DNA of 64,000 nt from Streptomyces sp. CBMA152. Lineage in GTDB: Bacteria; Actinomycetota; Actinomycetes; Streptomycetales; Streptomycetaceae. Positions 17,706 through 26,521 of this stretch are shown one piece after another. The DNA lies in contig NZ_MECJ01000038.1 in the NCBI RefSeq assembly GCF_014596475.1, forward strand, positions 101,541 through 165,540, written 5' to 3'. Under the pieces are notes generated by a model. That model did not search any database. It was not told the origin of the DNA and saw only the letters and a program-made list of their open reading frames with translations. The first letter of the stretch is position 1. The number at the start of each line of letters is the position of its first letter. Position numbers and translations under genes: made by a program.

Positions 17706-18569
17706 TCATCCCTTGCCGGTCAGGTCCGCCGGGAACGCGCCCGCCGCCAGGGCCGTCATCAGGAAACCCCGGGCGAGCTCGGTCAGCCGGGCCACGTCCG
17801 CCTCGCCGAGCAGTGCGTACGGGGCGAGGTCGAGTCGGTCCGTGCGGTCCTCGACTGCCTCCCGCAGCGCCGTGCCCGCCGCGGTCAACTCGCCGTCGGC
17901 GTCCAGGAGTCCGCGCTCGCGCAGCCGGGCGGCCGCCGCGTCCCAGTCCGCGCGCCGCCAGCCGCGCGTGCCGATGATCCAGCGCGGGGCCATGCCCTTG
18001 CCGGTGGCGGTGTGGCTGACCAGTGCCTCCAGCGGGTCGAGCTCCGCGTCGAGCAGCGCCATCAGGTGGCCGTCGCCCCGGTGCTCGCGCAGCAGCGTCG
18101 CCGCGTGCCAGTACGCCAGGTGCGGCTCCTCGGGCACCGGCAGGTCGGCGTGGGCGGCGTACAGCGGCCGGGCGTGCCGCGTGCAGCCCTCGGTGGCCCG
18201 CAGCGCGAGCTGCGCCGCCTCGGCCATCTCGTCCGAGGCCACCGTCTCCTCGCCGAGGAGGCGCCGCAGCGTGCTGTCGGTGGCCCGCAGCCGGGCGGCG
18301 AGCACGTCCTCGGGGGACGCGATGTCCCACACCGCCGGTACGTGCCGGGCGACGAGCTCGTGGTTGAAGTTGTAGAAGGTGGCGGTGATCGTGCTGGGGC
18401 CGACCGCGCCGAGCGCGGCGGCGCGGCCCGCGAAGTAGGCGGCGCGCGGGTCCTCGATACCGATCCCCGCGAGCTCCTTGTCGTAGTCGGGGGAGAAGTA
18501 GACCGTCGAGTGCAGCGGGTTGATGGAGTTGTGGCAGCGGCGGCCGGCGCGCGGCGGGAGAGACGTCAT
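17706..18569 (-). CDS. SCO6745-like (SalK-like) uncharacterised protein
   Basis: 287 aa. It begins MTSLPPRAGRRCHNSINPLHSTVYFSPDY, and the invariant 'hnsinplHs.vYFsPe' and YFAGRAAALG segments identify the SCO6745/SalK family of mostly helical actinobacterial proteins of unknown function. The rest reads as a helical fold with winged-helix-like C-terminus (WRRADWDAAAARLRERGLLDADGELTAAG). There is no Shine-Dalgarno site. On the minus strand TAACCT lies six bases before ATG, so it is probably leaderless, and that -10 overlaps a TetR-type palindrome (18580-18595). Expression is thus likely repressed by a TetR protein encoded elsewhere. Confidence 0.8.
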   Translation of the reverse strand: MTSLPPRAGRRCHNSINPLHSTVYFSPDYDKELAGIGIEDPRAAYFAGRAAALGAVGPSTITATFYNFNHELVARHVPAVWDIASPEDVLAARLRATDSTLRRLLGEETVASDEMAEAAQLALRATEGCTRHARPLYAAHADLPVPEEPHLAYWHAATLLREHRGDGHLMALLDAELDPLEALVSHTATGKGMAPRWIIGTRGWRRADWDAAAARLRERGLLDADGELTAAGTALREAVEDRTDRLDLAPYALLGEADVARLTELARGFLMTALAAGAFPADLTGKG

Positions 18570-18579
18570 GCCCGCAGGT

Positions 18580-18595
18580 TACCGACTGGTCGGTA
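18580..18595. promoter_or_regulatory. TetR-type operator upstream of the SCO6745-like gene
   Basis: TACCGACTGGTCGGTA is a 7-2-7 palindrome matching the ACCGACnnGTCGGT form bound by many TetR-family repressors. It overlaps the deduced -10 (minus-strand TAACCT, 18576-18581) of the gene starting at 18569. No TetR gene is present in the window. Confidence 0.65.
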
Positions 18596-18709
18596 CGTCG
18601 TGAACCCCCGGTCGGACCTCCAGTCCGTACGGCATGAACCTCCACGCATTCCATGGCAGGAAAGGTGGGATGCTCGTCATTGCAGACATGGCGGGCACCC
18701 CGAAGAATC

Positions 18710-19681
18710 ATGGGCATGGCGCAGCGAACCGTGCTCGTCGTCCTCTTCGAGGACGTCCAGAGCCTCGATGTCTCCGGCCCGGTGGAGGTCTTCTCCGGGG
18801 CCGACCGATACGTCGCCGAAGAGCCCGGCGGCGCGTATGCGATCCGTACCGCCTCCCTGGACGGCGCCCCGGTCCGCGCCTCCAGCGGGCTCACCCTCGT
18901 CCCCGACGGCTCCCTGGCCGACGCGGAGGTGCCGCACACCCTGCTGGTGCCCGGCGGACAGGGCACCCGCGCCCCGGACCCCCGCCTGATCGCCTGGCTG
19001 CGCGAGCACGGGCCCCGCGCCGAACGGCTCGTCTCCGTCTGCACCGGCGCCGAACTGCTCGCGGAGGCGGGGCTGCTCGACGGGCGCCGGGCGACCACGC
19101 ACTGGGCGTACTGCGACACCCTCGCGCGCAAGCACCCGGAAGTCACCGTCGAGCGGGACCCCATCTACGTACGCGACGGAAACGTCTCCACCTCGGCGGG
19201 TGTCACCGCGGGCATCGACCTCGCCCTCGCCCTCGTCGAGGAGGACCTGGGCCGCGAGGCCGCGCTCACCGTCGCGCGGCGCCTTGTGGTGTTCCTGCGA
19301 CGCCCGGGAAACCAGGCCCAGTTCAGCGCCCAGCTCGCCGCCCAGACCGCACAGCGCGAGCCGTTGCGCGAGGTGCAGCAGTGGATCAGCGAGCACCCCG
19401 ACGCCGACCTCACCGTCGACGCCCTGGCCGCCCGCGCCCGCCTCTCGCCCCGCCACTTCGCCCGCGCCTTCCAGGCCGAGACGGGCACGACGCCCGGCCG
19501 GTACGTGGAGCGCGTCCGCGTCGAACATGCCCGGCGCCTCCTGGAGGACACCGCCGACGGGGTGCGCGAGATCTCCCGCGCGTCCGGCTACGGCACCCCG
19601 GAGGCGATGCGCCGCGCCTTCGTGAAGACCCTCGGAACCGCGCCCGCCGAATACCGGCGCCGCTTCCATCCCGCCCTCTGA
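18710..19681 (+). CDS. GlxA-type AraC-family transcriptional regulator with DJ-1/PfpI domain
   Basis: 323 aa from ATG at 18710 (ATG at 18716 is equally possible). The N-terminal DJ-1/PfpI-like domain (RTVLVVLFEDVQSLDVSGPVEVFSGAD ... VSVCTGAELLAEAGLLDGRRATTHW) carries a Cys-elbow. The C-terminal AraC DNA-binding domain (about 215-315) contains the two helix-turn-helix units, ending ISRASGYGTPEAMRRAFVKTLGTAPAEYRRRF. The next gene encodes a stand-alone DJ-1/PfpI protein and is probably its target. The 5' region GGTGGGATGCTCGTCATTGC precedes the start and may contain the promoter or an autoregulatory site. Confidence 0.92.
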   Translation: MGMAQRTVLVVLFEDVQSLDVSGPVEVFSGADRYVAEEPGGAYAIRTASLDGAPVRASSGLTLVPDGSLADAEVPHTLLVPGGQGTRAPDPRLIAWLREHGPRAERLVSVCTGAELLAEAGLLDGRRATTHWAYCDTLARKHPEVTVERDPIYVRDGNVSTSAGVTAGIDLALALVEEDLGREAALTVARRLVVFLRRPGNQAQFSAQLAAQTAQREPLREVQQWISEHPDADLTVDALAARARLSPRHFARAFQAETGTTPGRYVERVRVEHARRLLEDTADGVREISRASGYGTPEAMRRAFVKTLGTAPAEYRRRFHPAL

Positions 19682-19763
19682 CCCGACCCGTCGCCCGGCC
19701 GGTCCCGGCCCTGCGGCTCGATCCGCCGTCAGCTGCGACCACCGTTCCGTCGAAAGGAACCCC

Positions 19764-20399
19764 ATGCAGATCGCCGTACTGCTCTACGACCGCTTCACCG
19801 CCCTGGACGCCATCGGCCCGTACGAGACGCTCTGCCGCCTCCCCGACGCCGAGGTCGTCTTCGTCGCCGAGCAGGCGGGCCCGGTCGTCAACGACAAGGG
19901 CAGCCTCCACCTGGTCGCCGAGAAGACCCTGGCCGAGGTGGACCGCCCCGACATCGTGGTGGTCCCGGGCGGCCCCGGCACCCGGGAGCTCGTCGACAAC
20001 GAGGCCCTGACCGGCTGGCTGCGCGCGGTCGACGCGACCACGACCTGGACGACGTCGGTGTGCACCGGCTCGCTGCTGCTCGCGGCGGCCGGGCTCCTGA
20101 CCGGCCGCCGGGCCACCACCCACTGGCTCACCTACGACGACCTGGCTGCGCTCGGCGCCGAGCCGACCGGCGAGCGCGTGGTCATCGACGGCAAGTACGT
20201 CACCGCGGCCGGGGTCTCCTCCGGCATCGACATGGGGCTCACCCTGGTCGGCCGTATCGCGGGCGACGAGTTCGCGCAGGCCGTGCAGCTGCTGACCGAG
20301 TACGACCCGCAGCCGCCCTATGACGCGGGCTCGCCCGAGAAGGCCCCGGCCGAGCTGGTGGAGAAGCTGCGGGCCGGGAGCCACCTCATCCTGAAGTAG
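19764..20399 (+). CDS. DJ-1/PfpI family protein
   Basis: 211 aa with AAAGGA seven bases before ATG. It spans a complete DJ-1/PfpI fold: MQIAVLLYDRFTALDAIGPYETL, VVPGGPGTRELVDN, and the nucleophile elbow TSVCTGSLLLAAAGLL (Cys near 99) followed by TTHW. Family members are isonitrile hydratases, glyoxalase-like or chaperone-like; ThiJ/inhA-type actinobacterial members resemble isonitrile hydratase. It lies 82 bases after the GlxA regulator, which probably controls it. Confidence 0.88.
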   Translation: MQIAVLLYDRFTALDAIGPYETLCRLPDAEVVFVAEQAGPVVNDKGSLHLVAEKTLAEVDRPDIVVVPGGPGTRELVDNEALTGWLRAVDATTTWTTSVCTGSLLLAAAGLLTGRRATTHWLTYDDLAALGAEPTGERVVIDGKYVTAAGVSSGIDMGLTLVGRIAGDEFAQAVQLLTEYDPQPPYDAGSPEKAPAELVEKLRAGSHLILK

Positions 20400-20407
20400 G
20401 GACGGGC

Positions 20408-21163
20408 TCAGCCCGAAGCGGTCCACTCGAAGCGCGGGGACCTGCGCTCCAGGAAGGCGGCGACACCCTCGGCGGTGTCGCCGCTGCCGAGCGCCTGCTC
20501 CGACCAGTACGCGTCCCGGTCGGTCCGGCCGTTCGCGAACTCCTTGGCCGCCGCCTGGGTGAGCTGGGAACGTGTGGTGAGGATCCGGGTGAACTCGGCG
20601 ACGCGCTTGTCGAGTTCACCGGTCGGCAGCACCTCGTCCACCAGACCCGTCCGCAGCGCCCGCTCCGCGTCGATCAACTCGGCCGAGAACAGCAGGTACT
20701 TGGCGGTCGACGGACCCACCAGCGCGGCCAGGCGCCGGGTCGACGACGACGCGTACACGATGCCGAGCTTCGCGGGCGTGATCCCGAACGAGGCACCCTC
20801 CTCCGCGAACCGCAGGTCGCAGGCGGCCGCCAGCTGACAGCCGCCGCCCACGCAGTAGCCGCGCACGGCCGCCAGCGTCGGCTTGGGGAACGCGGCCAGC
20901 GCCTCCTCGGCCCGTACCGCGAGCGACTGGGGGTCGTCGCCGGGCTCGGGCGCGCGCAGCGAGGAGATGTCGGCGCCCGCGCAGAACGTGGCTCCGGCGC
21001 CGGTCAGCACAAGGGCCCGTACGGCCGGGTCGGCGGCCAGGGTGTCGAGCAGCGGCGGCAGCGCCCGCCACATCGCGGACGTCATGGCGTTGCGCTTGGC
21101 GGGGTTGCTGATGACGACGGTGGCCACGCCGCCCGCCACGGTGTGCTCCAGCTGCGGCTCCAT
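20408..21163 (-). CDS. Enoyl-CoA hydratase/isomerase family protein
   Basis: 251 aa from ATG at 21163. The crotonase fold is complete: AVRALVLTGAGATFCAGADISSL (oxyanion-hole strand and CAGAD), then KPTLAAVRGYCVGGGCQLAAACDLRFA with the second oxyanion Gly, then FGITPAKLGIVYASSSTRRLAALVG. The usual catalytic Glu pair is not obvious, so isomerase or another crotonase chemistry is possible. No Shine-Dalgarno site is seen, but TAGCAT lies seven bases before ATG on the minus strand, so it may be leaderless. The longer frame to 21853 is antisense to the next gene and rejected. Confidence 0.9.
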   Translation of the reverse strand: MEPQLEHTVAGGVATVVISNPAKRNAMTSAMWRALPPLLDTLAADPAVRALVLTGAGATFCAGADISSLRAPEPGDDPQSLAVRAEEALAAFPKPTLAAVRGYCVGGGCQLAAACDLRFAEEGASFGITPAKLGIVYASSSTRRLAALVGPSTAKYLLFSAELIDAERALRTGLVDEVLPTGELDKRVAEFTRILTTRSQLTQAAAKEFANGRTDRDAYWSEQALGSGDTAEGVAAFLERRSPRFEWTASG

Positions 21164-21238
21164 GCGCCGGATGCTATCCGGCCGTACCGCTCCTATGATC
21201 AAGAGGGGGCTGCCCGGTGAAGCCGTGAGGAGACGCTG

Positions 21239-21901
21239 ATGGCCGTGCCCACACGAGAGAGCAGAAAGCTCAGCCGCAGTTTCGGACGGCTGACCGTCCT
21301 CGGCGCGATCCTGGTCGTCGCGGGCCTCATCGGCCTCATCTACACCGGGGTCGCGACTCTCACCTCCATGCTGCTCTTCGGCTGGCTGCTGCTGGTCGGC
21401 GGTGTGGTCGGGCTGCTGCATGCGATCCAGTCGCGCGGCGCGAACTACTTCTGGCTCGGTGTGGTGGTCGCGGCCCTGAACATCGCGGCGGGCGTGGTGG
21501 TCATCCGCCGTCCCGAGGGCAGCGCCGAGGCGCTGACGATGTTCGCCGCGCTGCTCTTCCTGACCGGCGGCGTCTTCCGGCTCGCGGGCAGTGTGGTGGT
21601 GCGCGGGCCGCAGATGGGCTGGACGCTGGTGCAGGGCGCGTTCGGCGTGCTCCTGGGGATCCTGGTGCTCGGCAGCTGGCCGAGCAGCAGCCGCTATGTG
21701 ATCGGCTGCTTCTTCTCGCTCGCCCTGTTCTTCGACGGTCTGGGGCTGATCGCGCTCGGTCTCACCGGACGCCGGATCGTGGGCCTCGTCGCTCCGGCGC
21801 GCTCCGGCGCGGACGCGGACGCTCCGGATTCCGTGCCGCAAACACCCCCGCAAGCCATGGCAAAGCCGTCAGACGGCGATCAGAGTGGCTTTGAGAAGTG
21901 A
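21239..21901 (+). CDS. HdeD-like DUF308 membrane protein
   Basis: 220 aa with GGAG eight bases before ATG. About six hydrophobic segments alternate (residues 17-40, 43-62, 72-92, 98-118, 125-147, 153-178), with the repeated Gly-rich DUF308 pattern (AILVVAGLIGLIYTGVATLTSMLLFGWLLLVGGVVGLLHA). E. coli HdeD is an acid-resistance membrane protein; here a general stress role is only inference. The cytoplasmic tail is short, Pro/Ala/Asp-rich. Monocistronic, divergent from the enoyl-CoA hydratase gene. Confidence 0.87.
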   Translation: MAVPTRESRKLSRSFGRLTVLGAILVVAGLIGLIYTGVATLTSMLLFGWLLLVGGVVGLLHAIQSRGANYFWLGVVVAALNIAAGVVVIRRPEGSAEALTMFAALLFLTGGVFRLAGSVVVRGPQMGWTLVQGAFGVLLGILVLGSWPSSSRYVIGCFFSLALFFDGLGLIALGLTGRRIVGLVAPARSGADADAPDSVPQTPPQAMAKPSDGDQSGFEK

Positions 21902-22033
21902 CATCCGCGGTCGATGGCGATCAGATGACGTCGATAGACGCTGACTTCAGTTCAGTCGCCCGGTCCGGACCATCACACTCCCAACACTCGGTACCAAGAG
22001 CCTGACAGCCGAGTGCGAGGGTGGTGCCGGAAC

Positions 22034-22534
22034 ATGGAGATCCGCGGGAGCGTGCCACCCGACACCGTGCCGGCCAGGCCGCTCCCGTACGAGGGCGTCT
22101 GGCGCTTCACGGCACCCGCGGTCGACGCCTCGGTCCCGCAGGCCCGCCATGCCGTGCGCGATCTGCTCCACCGCCAGGGCGTGCCGATCCACGACGATCT
22201 GGTGCAGGGGCTGCTGCTGATCGTCTCCGAGCTGGTCACCAACGCGGTGAAGCACGCGGCCCTGCTCTCCCCGCAGGTCGCCGTCGAGGTCGCGATCGGC
22301 GCGGAGTGGATCCGGGTCTCGGTGGAGGACAACCACCCGTACCGCCCCAAGGCGCTGGAGACCGACTACGCGCAGACCGGCGGGCGCGGGCTGCTCCTGG
22401 TGCGCGAGATCACCTATGAGGCGGGCGGGTCCTGCGACGTCGAGCAGACCGCGAACGGCGGAAAGATCATCTGGGTGGCGCTGCCGCTGGGCCCGGTGGC
22501 CGACGGGGTCACCAGCCCGCGGCAGGCCCTGTGA
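22034..22534 (+). CDS. ATP-binding protein of the anti-sigma-factor kinase (HATPase) type
   Basis: 166 aa from ATG at 22034; a GTG at 22013 would add seven residues. A single GHKL ATPase domain is seen: N box ELVTNAVKHAALLS (about residues 66-79), SVEDNHPYRP for the G1 box and TGGRGLLLVREI for the G2 box. There is no receiver, dimerisation or membrane segment. This is the RsbW/SpoIIAB-like layout used by many Streptomyces regulators that act with an anti-anti-sigma factor. No such partner is adjacent. It overlaps by 26 bases the convergent idi gene. Confidence 0.85.
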   Translation: MEIRGSVPPDTVPARPLPYEGVWRFTAPAVDASVPQARHAVRDLLHRQGVPIHDDLVQGLLLIVSELVTNAVKHAALLSPQVAVEVAIGAEWIRVSVEDNHPYRPKALETDYAQTGGRGLLLVREITYEAGGSCDVEQTANGGKIIWVALPLGPVADGVTSPRQAL

Positions 22535-23102
22535 GCTCGCGGACGGCGGGCCGGGCCGCGTCCAGGACCGTCATGAACCACGCGGAGAACGTGGCCCGCT
22601 CGTGCAGCGCGGTCAGCTCCTGCGGCGAGACGAAGGCGGTCTCGTAGACCTCCTCGGGGTCCGGGCGCACCGGCGACTGCACGAGGCCCACGAAGAGGTG
22701 GTTGTACTCCTGCTCCACCAGGCCCGAGTCCGGGTCCGGGTGGTTGTAGCGGACGGTGCCCGCCTCGGCGAGCAGCGAGGGCGAGACGCCCAGCTCCTCG
22801 TGGGTGCGCCGGGCGGCCGCGGCGAACGGGGACTCGCCGGGGTAGGGGTGTCCGCAGCAGGTGTTCGACCACACGCCGGGGGAGTGGTACTTGCCGAGCG
22901 CGCGGCGCTGGAGCAGCAGCTTGCCCGTCGGGTCGAAGAGGAACACGGAGAACGCGCGGTGCAGCCGGCCGGGGGCCTGATGGGCGGAGAGCTTCTCCGC
23001 GGTGCCGATGGTATTGCCGCTCTCGTCGACCAGTTCGAGCATGATCTCTTCGGCGGTCCCGTTCGACGAGCTGTTCGCCGTAGTGGCTGGTGTGGTCGGC
23101 AT
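22509..23102 (-). CDS. idi: Isopentenyl-diphosphate delta-isomerase (type I)
   Basis: 197 aa from ATG at 23102, with AAGG six bases upstream on the minus strand. The Nudix-like type I IDI core shows LHRAFSVFLFDPTGKLLLQRR, the catalytic Cys in SNTCCGHPYPGE and the metal/acid segment EEVYETAFVS. It interconverts IPP and DMAPP, supplying the isoprenoid pathway; the hopanoid operon lies 10 kb downstream. The N-terminus (TTPATTANSSSNGTAEE) is a short disordered extension. The 3' end overlaps the 3' end of the ATPase gene by 26 bases. Confidence 0.95.
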   Translation of the reverse strand: MPTTPATTANSSSNGTAEEIMLELVDESGNTIGTAEKLSAHQAPGRLHRAFSVFLFDPTGKLLLQRRALGKYHSPGVWSNTCCGHPYPGESPFAAAARRTHEELGVSPSLLAEAGTVRYNHPDPDSGLVEQEYNHLFVGLVQSPVRPDPEEVYETAFVSPQELTALHERATFSAWFMTVLDAARPAVRELTGPAAGW

Positions 23103-23319
23103 AACCATCCTTCGCTTCGGTCCTCGGCTGCCAAGTCTGCCGTACAAAAGCGGCGTCTTCGCACTTCGACGGGCACCGCATGTCCGTAATGCGTCGTGCA
23201 TAAGAACAACGCGCCATGCGTCACGAGCGCGCCACCGCGTCGAAGAATGAATCGTGCCCAGCAGGACCGAAGCGGAATCATCGAACACCCGCCCGGGGGG
23301 TACGGGCGCCCCGCACCGC

Positions 23320-24261
23320 TCAATGGCAGAGCCCCACCTCGTGGGCCGCGTGGCCGTCCGGCTCCAGCTGGAACGTGCAGTGCTCCACATCGAAGTGATC
23401 ACCCAGGCAGCCCTGGAGATCGTGCAGCAGCTTCTCGTGACCGACCGTGTCCAGCGCCTCCTGGCTGACCACCACATGCGCCGAGAGCACCGGCATCCCC
23501 GAGGTGATCGTCCAGGCGTGCAGGTCATGGACGTCCTCGACGCCGTCGAGCGCCACGATGTGCGCCCGCACCTCGGTCATGTCGACCCCCTTGGGCGCGG
23601 CTTCGAGCAGCACGTTCAGCGTCTCGCGCAGCAGCCTCACCGTACGGGGGACGATCATCAGGCCGATCACGATCGAGGCGATCGGGTCGGCGGCCTGCCA
23701 GCCGGTCGACATGATGATCACGGCCGCGACCAGCACGGCGACCGAGCCGAGCGCGTCCGCCAGGACCTCCAGGAAGGCCCCGCGGACGTTCAGGCTGTCC
23801 TGCTGGCCGCGGATCAGGAGCGAGAGCGAGACCATGTTGGCGACCAGACCGATCAGGCCGAAAACGATGGTCGTGGGCGCCGAGGTGTCGGCCGGCTCGA
23901 CGAACCGCTGAACCGCCTCGTACAGGACGTATCCCCCCACGCCGAGCAGCAGCAGACAGTTGGCGAGCGCCGCCAGGATCTCGGCGCGGGCGTACCCGAA
24001 TGTCCGGTTGTGACCGGCCGGGCGGTTGGCGAAGTGGATCGCGAGCAGCGCCATCGCGAGTCCCAGGGCATCCGTCGCCATGTGCGCGGCGTCCGCGACG
24101 AGCGCCAGCGAGTCGGCCATGAGCCCGCCGACGATCTCGACCACCATCACGCCCAGCGTGATGCACAGCGCTATCCGCAGCCGCCCCTTGTAGGCCGCGG
24201 CGGCCGTCCCGGTGGGCGCGGGCCCGCCGTGCGCATGTCCGTGGTCGTGCCCAGCCCCCAT
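23320..24261 (-). CDS. Cation diffusion facilitator (CDF) metal exporter
   Basis: 313 aa from ATG at 24261 (GAGAGG eight bases upstream). A His-rich N-terminus (GHDHGHAHGG) precedes six predicted transmembrane helices (ALCITLGVMVVEIVGGLM; ALVADAAHMATDALGLAMALLAIH; and others). The intramembrane metal site is seen in DAAHMATDALG (HxxxD) and the matching D in ADALGSVAVLVAAVII. The C-terminal cytoplasmic domain (about 215-310, DGVEDVHDLHAWTITSGMPVLSAHVVV) is the CDF metal-sensing fold. Substrate is probably Zn2+ or Co2+. It shares its 5' region with the locus starting at 24695. Confidence 0.92.
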   Translation of the reverse strand: MGAGHDHGHAHGGPAPTGTAAAAYKGRLRIALCITLGVMVVEIVGGLMADSLALVADAAHMATDALGLAMALLAIHFANRPAGHNRTFGYARAEILAALANCLLLLGVGGYVLYEAVQRFVEPADTSAPTTIVFGLIGLVANMVSLSLLIRGQQDSLNVRGAFLEVLADALGSVAVLVAAVIIMSTGWQAADPIASIVIGLMIVPRTVRLLRETLNVLLEAAPKGVDMTEVRAHIVALDGVEDVHDLHAWTITSGMPVLSAHVVVSQEALDTVGHEKLLHDLQGCLGDHFDVEHCTFQLEPDGHAAHEVGLCH

Positions 24262-24694
24262 GGAGGCCACCTCTCGGATCCGCGTGACATCTGCGTACGA
24301 GGGGTCAGTGAACTACGGGCGGGGGGTATGGGGCAACACGGCAGTGAACACCGTTGTCATCTGCTCTGACCTGCGGAAACGTTGTGTGTGGGGAGGGCAT
24401 CGAGGCGCCGCAGGTCAGCGTGTCGGACCGGGCCCGGGCGTGTCGGCCCGACGGTCGTCGTGACGAGGGGGGGCGGTTTGTGAGGCGCGCTCTTGATCGA
24501 CGATGATGATCCACGCGGCCGGCCCCGGCCGCAGGGCCCGTTCGGGGCGTAAACAGGCGATGAACTCCCGGTTCCCCGCATCCGATAGCCTCCGGATAGC
24601 CTCTGCCGACGTGCCGCCCGCCGCTTGTGCCGGGCCTGGCCGCCGGACATCAGCCGTGCCAGCCAGCCATGCCAGTTCCAAGGAGTGAGTTCGT
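24262..24694. other. Intergenic region upstream of the CDP-alcohol locus
   Basis: About 430 bases between divergent genes. It contains G-rich runs (GGGCGGGGGGTATGGGG near 24315) and a nonanucleotide GATAGCCTC at 24584 and 24595, 11 bases apart, that resembles overlapping -10 elements or a binding-site pair. It probably holds the promoter of the downstream locus. No credible ORF. Confidence 0.5.
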
Positions 24695-26521
24695 CTGTCG
24701 ACCGCCATCCTGACCGGACTGCTGGTCCCCGGGTCGCAGCTCGGAACCGAGTTGCGCTCGCTGGGCTTCGACATCCGGTCGGCCCACCGCCCCGAGGACC
24801 TGCCCGGCCTGCTCGCCGAGGTCCCGCCCGGTGAGCGGGTCGCCCTGGTCGACCCGCGCTTCGTGGGCCATACGCACGCCCTGCGCCTCGCGCTGACCGA
24901 CCCCCGGTTCCCGGCGGCGGCGGTCGACGGGGCCATGACGGTCCAGGCGGAGGCCCGCCCCGTGCTCACGCGGGCGCTCGCGGACCTCGCCGGGCACCCG
25001 GAGCCCGCCGCCAACGGCTCGGTCGCCGTGAACGCCCCGGCCACCGGTGTCCTCACCGACAGGGTCGCCACCGCTCTGGAGGACCGGGGCGTCGCCGTGC
25101 ACCGCCCCGAGCTCGGCTCGCTGGTGGCGACCGTGCCGGAGGGGCCCGAGGCCGCCTTCGCCGCCCGCAAGGCCGTCGACGCCGTCGACGACGAGGCCGT
25201 GCGGCTGCGCAACGCCGTGAAGTCCCGCGACGGGTTCTTCACCACCTTCTGCATCAGCCCGTACTCGCGCTACCTCGCCCGCTGGTGCGCCCGCCGGGGC
25301 CTCACGCCCAACCAGGTCACCACCGCCTCGCTGCTCACCGCGCTGATCGCGGCCGGTTGCGCGGCGACGGGCACCCGGGGCGGCTATGTGGCGGCCGGTC
25401 TGCTGCTGATCTTCTCCTTCGTCCTGGACTGCACCGACGGGCAGCTCGCCCGCTACTCCCTGCAGTACTCGACGCTCGGCGCCTGGCTGGACGCCACCTT
25501 CGACCGGGCCAAGGAGTACGCGTACTACGCGGGCCTGGCGCTCGGCGCGGCCCGGGGCGGCGACGACGTATGGGCGCTCGCGCTCGGCGCGATGGTGCTC
25601 CAGACCTGCCGCCATGTCGTGGACTTCTCCTTCAACGAGTCCAACCACGACGCCACCGCCAACACCAGCCCCACCGCCGCCCTCTCCGACAAGCTCGACT
25701 CGGTCGGCTGGACGGTCTGGGTGCGCCGGATGATCGTGCTGCCGATCGGCGAGCGCTGGGCGATGATCGCGGTCCTGACCGCCGTCACCACACCCCGCAC
25801 CGTCTTCTACGTGCTGCTCATCGGGTGCGCGTTCGCGGCCTGCTACACCACGGCCGGGCGCGTGCTGCGCTCGCTGACCCGCCGCGCGACCCGTACCGAC
25901 CGGGCCGCGCAGGCCCTCGTGGAGCTCGCGGACAACGGGCCGCTCGCCGAGCTGTTCGCCAAGGTCGTCCGGGCCCGGGGCGCGTGGACCTCGCCGGTCC
26001 TCGCCCTGCTCGGCGCGGCCGCGGTGGTCGTCCCCGCGCTCACCGTGGACCTCGACGGCCCGTACGTGATCGTCGGCGCGGCCGTCTACGCGATCCTCGC
26101 GGGCGCCGCCGTGAGCAGCCCCCTCAAGGGCGCCCTCGACTGGCTCGTCCCGCCGTTCTTCCGGGCCGCCGAATACGGCACGGTCCTGGCCCTCGCCGCC
26201 CGCTCCGAGGTGAACGGGGCCTTGCCCGCGGCCTTCGGACTGGTGGCGGCGGTCGCCTACCATCACTACGACACGGTCTACCGCATCAAGGGCGGTTCCG
26301 GCGCGCCGCCGCGCTGGCTGGTGCGCCTGAGCGGCGGCCACGAGGGGCGGACGCTGCTGGTCGCGGTGCTCGCCGCGACGCTGGCCACCCGCGGCACGGA
26401 CTTCACCCTGGCGCTCACCGCCCTCGCGGTAGGCATCGCGCTCCTGGTGGTCGTGGAGTCCATCCGCTTCTGGGTGTCCTCCGGAGCACCCGCAGTACAT
26501 GACGAAGGAGAAACGGCATGA
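24695..26521 (+). CDS. CDP-alcohol phosphatidyltransferase with DUF5941-like C-terminal domain
   Basis: About 608 aa if it starts at CTG 24695, which follows GGAG by nine bases; the first standard start in frame is TTG 24752, but the codons before it are clearly coding (STAILTGLLVPGSQLGTEL). N-terminal about 180 residues: unassigned, possibly nucleotide-sugar-transferase-like. From about residue 200, the membrane CDP-OH-P domain carries the full signature: DCTDGQLAR, then G, D and D (DG-x2-AR-x8-G-x3-D-x3-D). The C-terminal about 180 residues with several hydrophobic helices resemble DUF5941. It joins a CDP-linked alcohol to a phosphate acceptor. ATG of the next gene overlaps its stop. Confidence 0.88.
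   Translation: MSTAILTGLLVPGSQLGTELRSLGFDIRSAHRPEDLPGLLAEVPPGERVALVDPRFVGHTHALRLALTDPRFPAAAVDGAMTVQAEARPVLTRALADLAGHPEPAANGSVAVNAPATGVLTDRVATALEDRGVAVHRPELGSLVATVPEGPEAAFAARKAVDAVDDEAVRLRNAVKSRDGFFTTFCISPYSRYLARWCARRGLTPNQVTTASLLTALIAAGCAATGTRGGYVAAGLLLIFSFVLDCTDGQLARYSLQYSTLGAWLDATFDRAKEYAYYAGLALGAARGGDDVWALALGAMVLQTCRHVVDFSFNESNHDATANTSPTAALSDKLDSVGWTVWVRRMIVLPIGERWAMIAVLTAVTTPRTVFYVLLIGCAFAACYTTAGRVLRSLTRRATRTDRAAQALVELADNGPLAELFAKVVRARGAWTSPVLALLGAAAVVVPALTVDLDGPYVIVGAAVYAILAGAAVSSPLKGALDWLVPPFFRAAEYGTVLALAARSEVNGALPAAFGLVAAVAYHHYDTVYRIKGGSGAPPRWLVRLSGGHEGRTLLVAVLAATLATRGTDFTLALTALAVGIALLVVVESIRFWVSSGAPAVHDEGETA

Noticed and set aside
24752..24754. TTG as the start of the CDP-alcohol transferase
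   Set aside because: No ribosome-binding site and the preceding codons look conserved; CTG 24695 is preferred, though uncertain.
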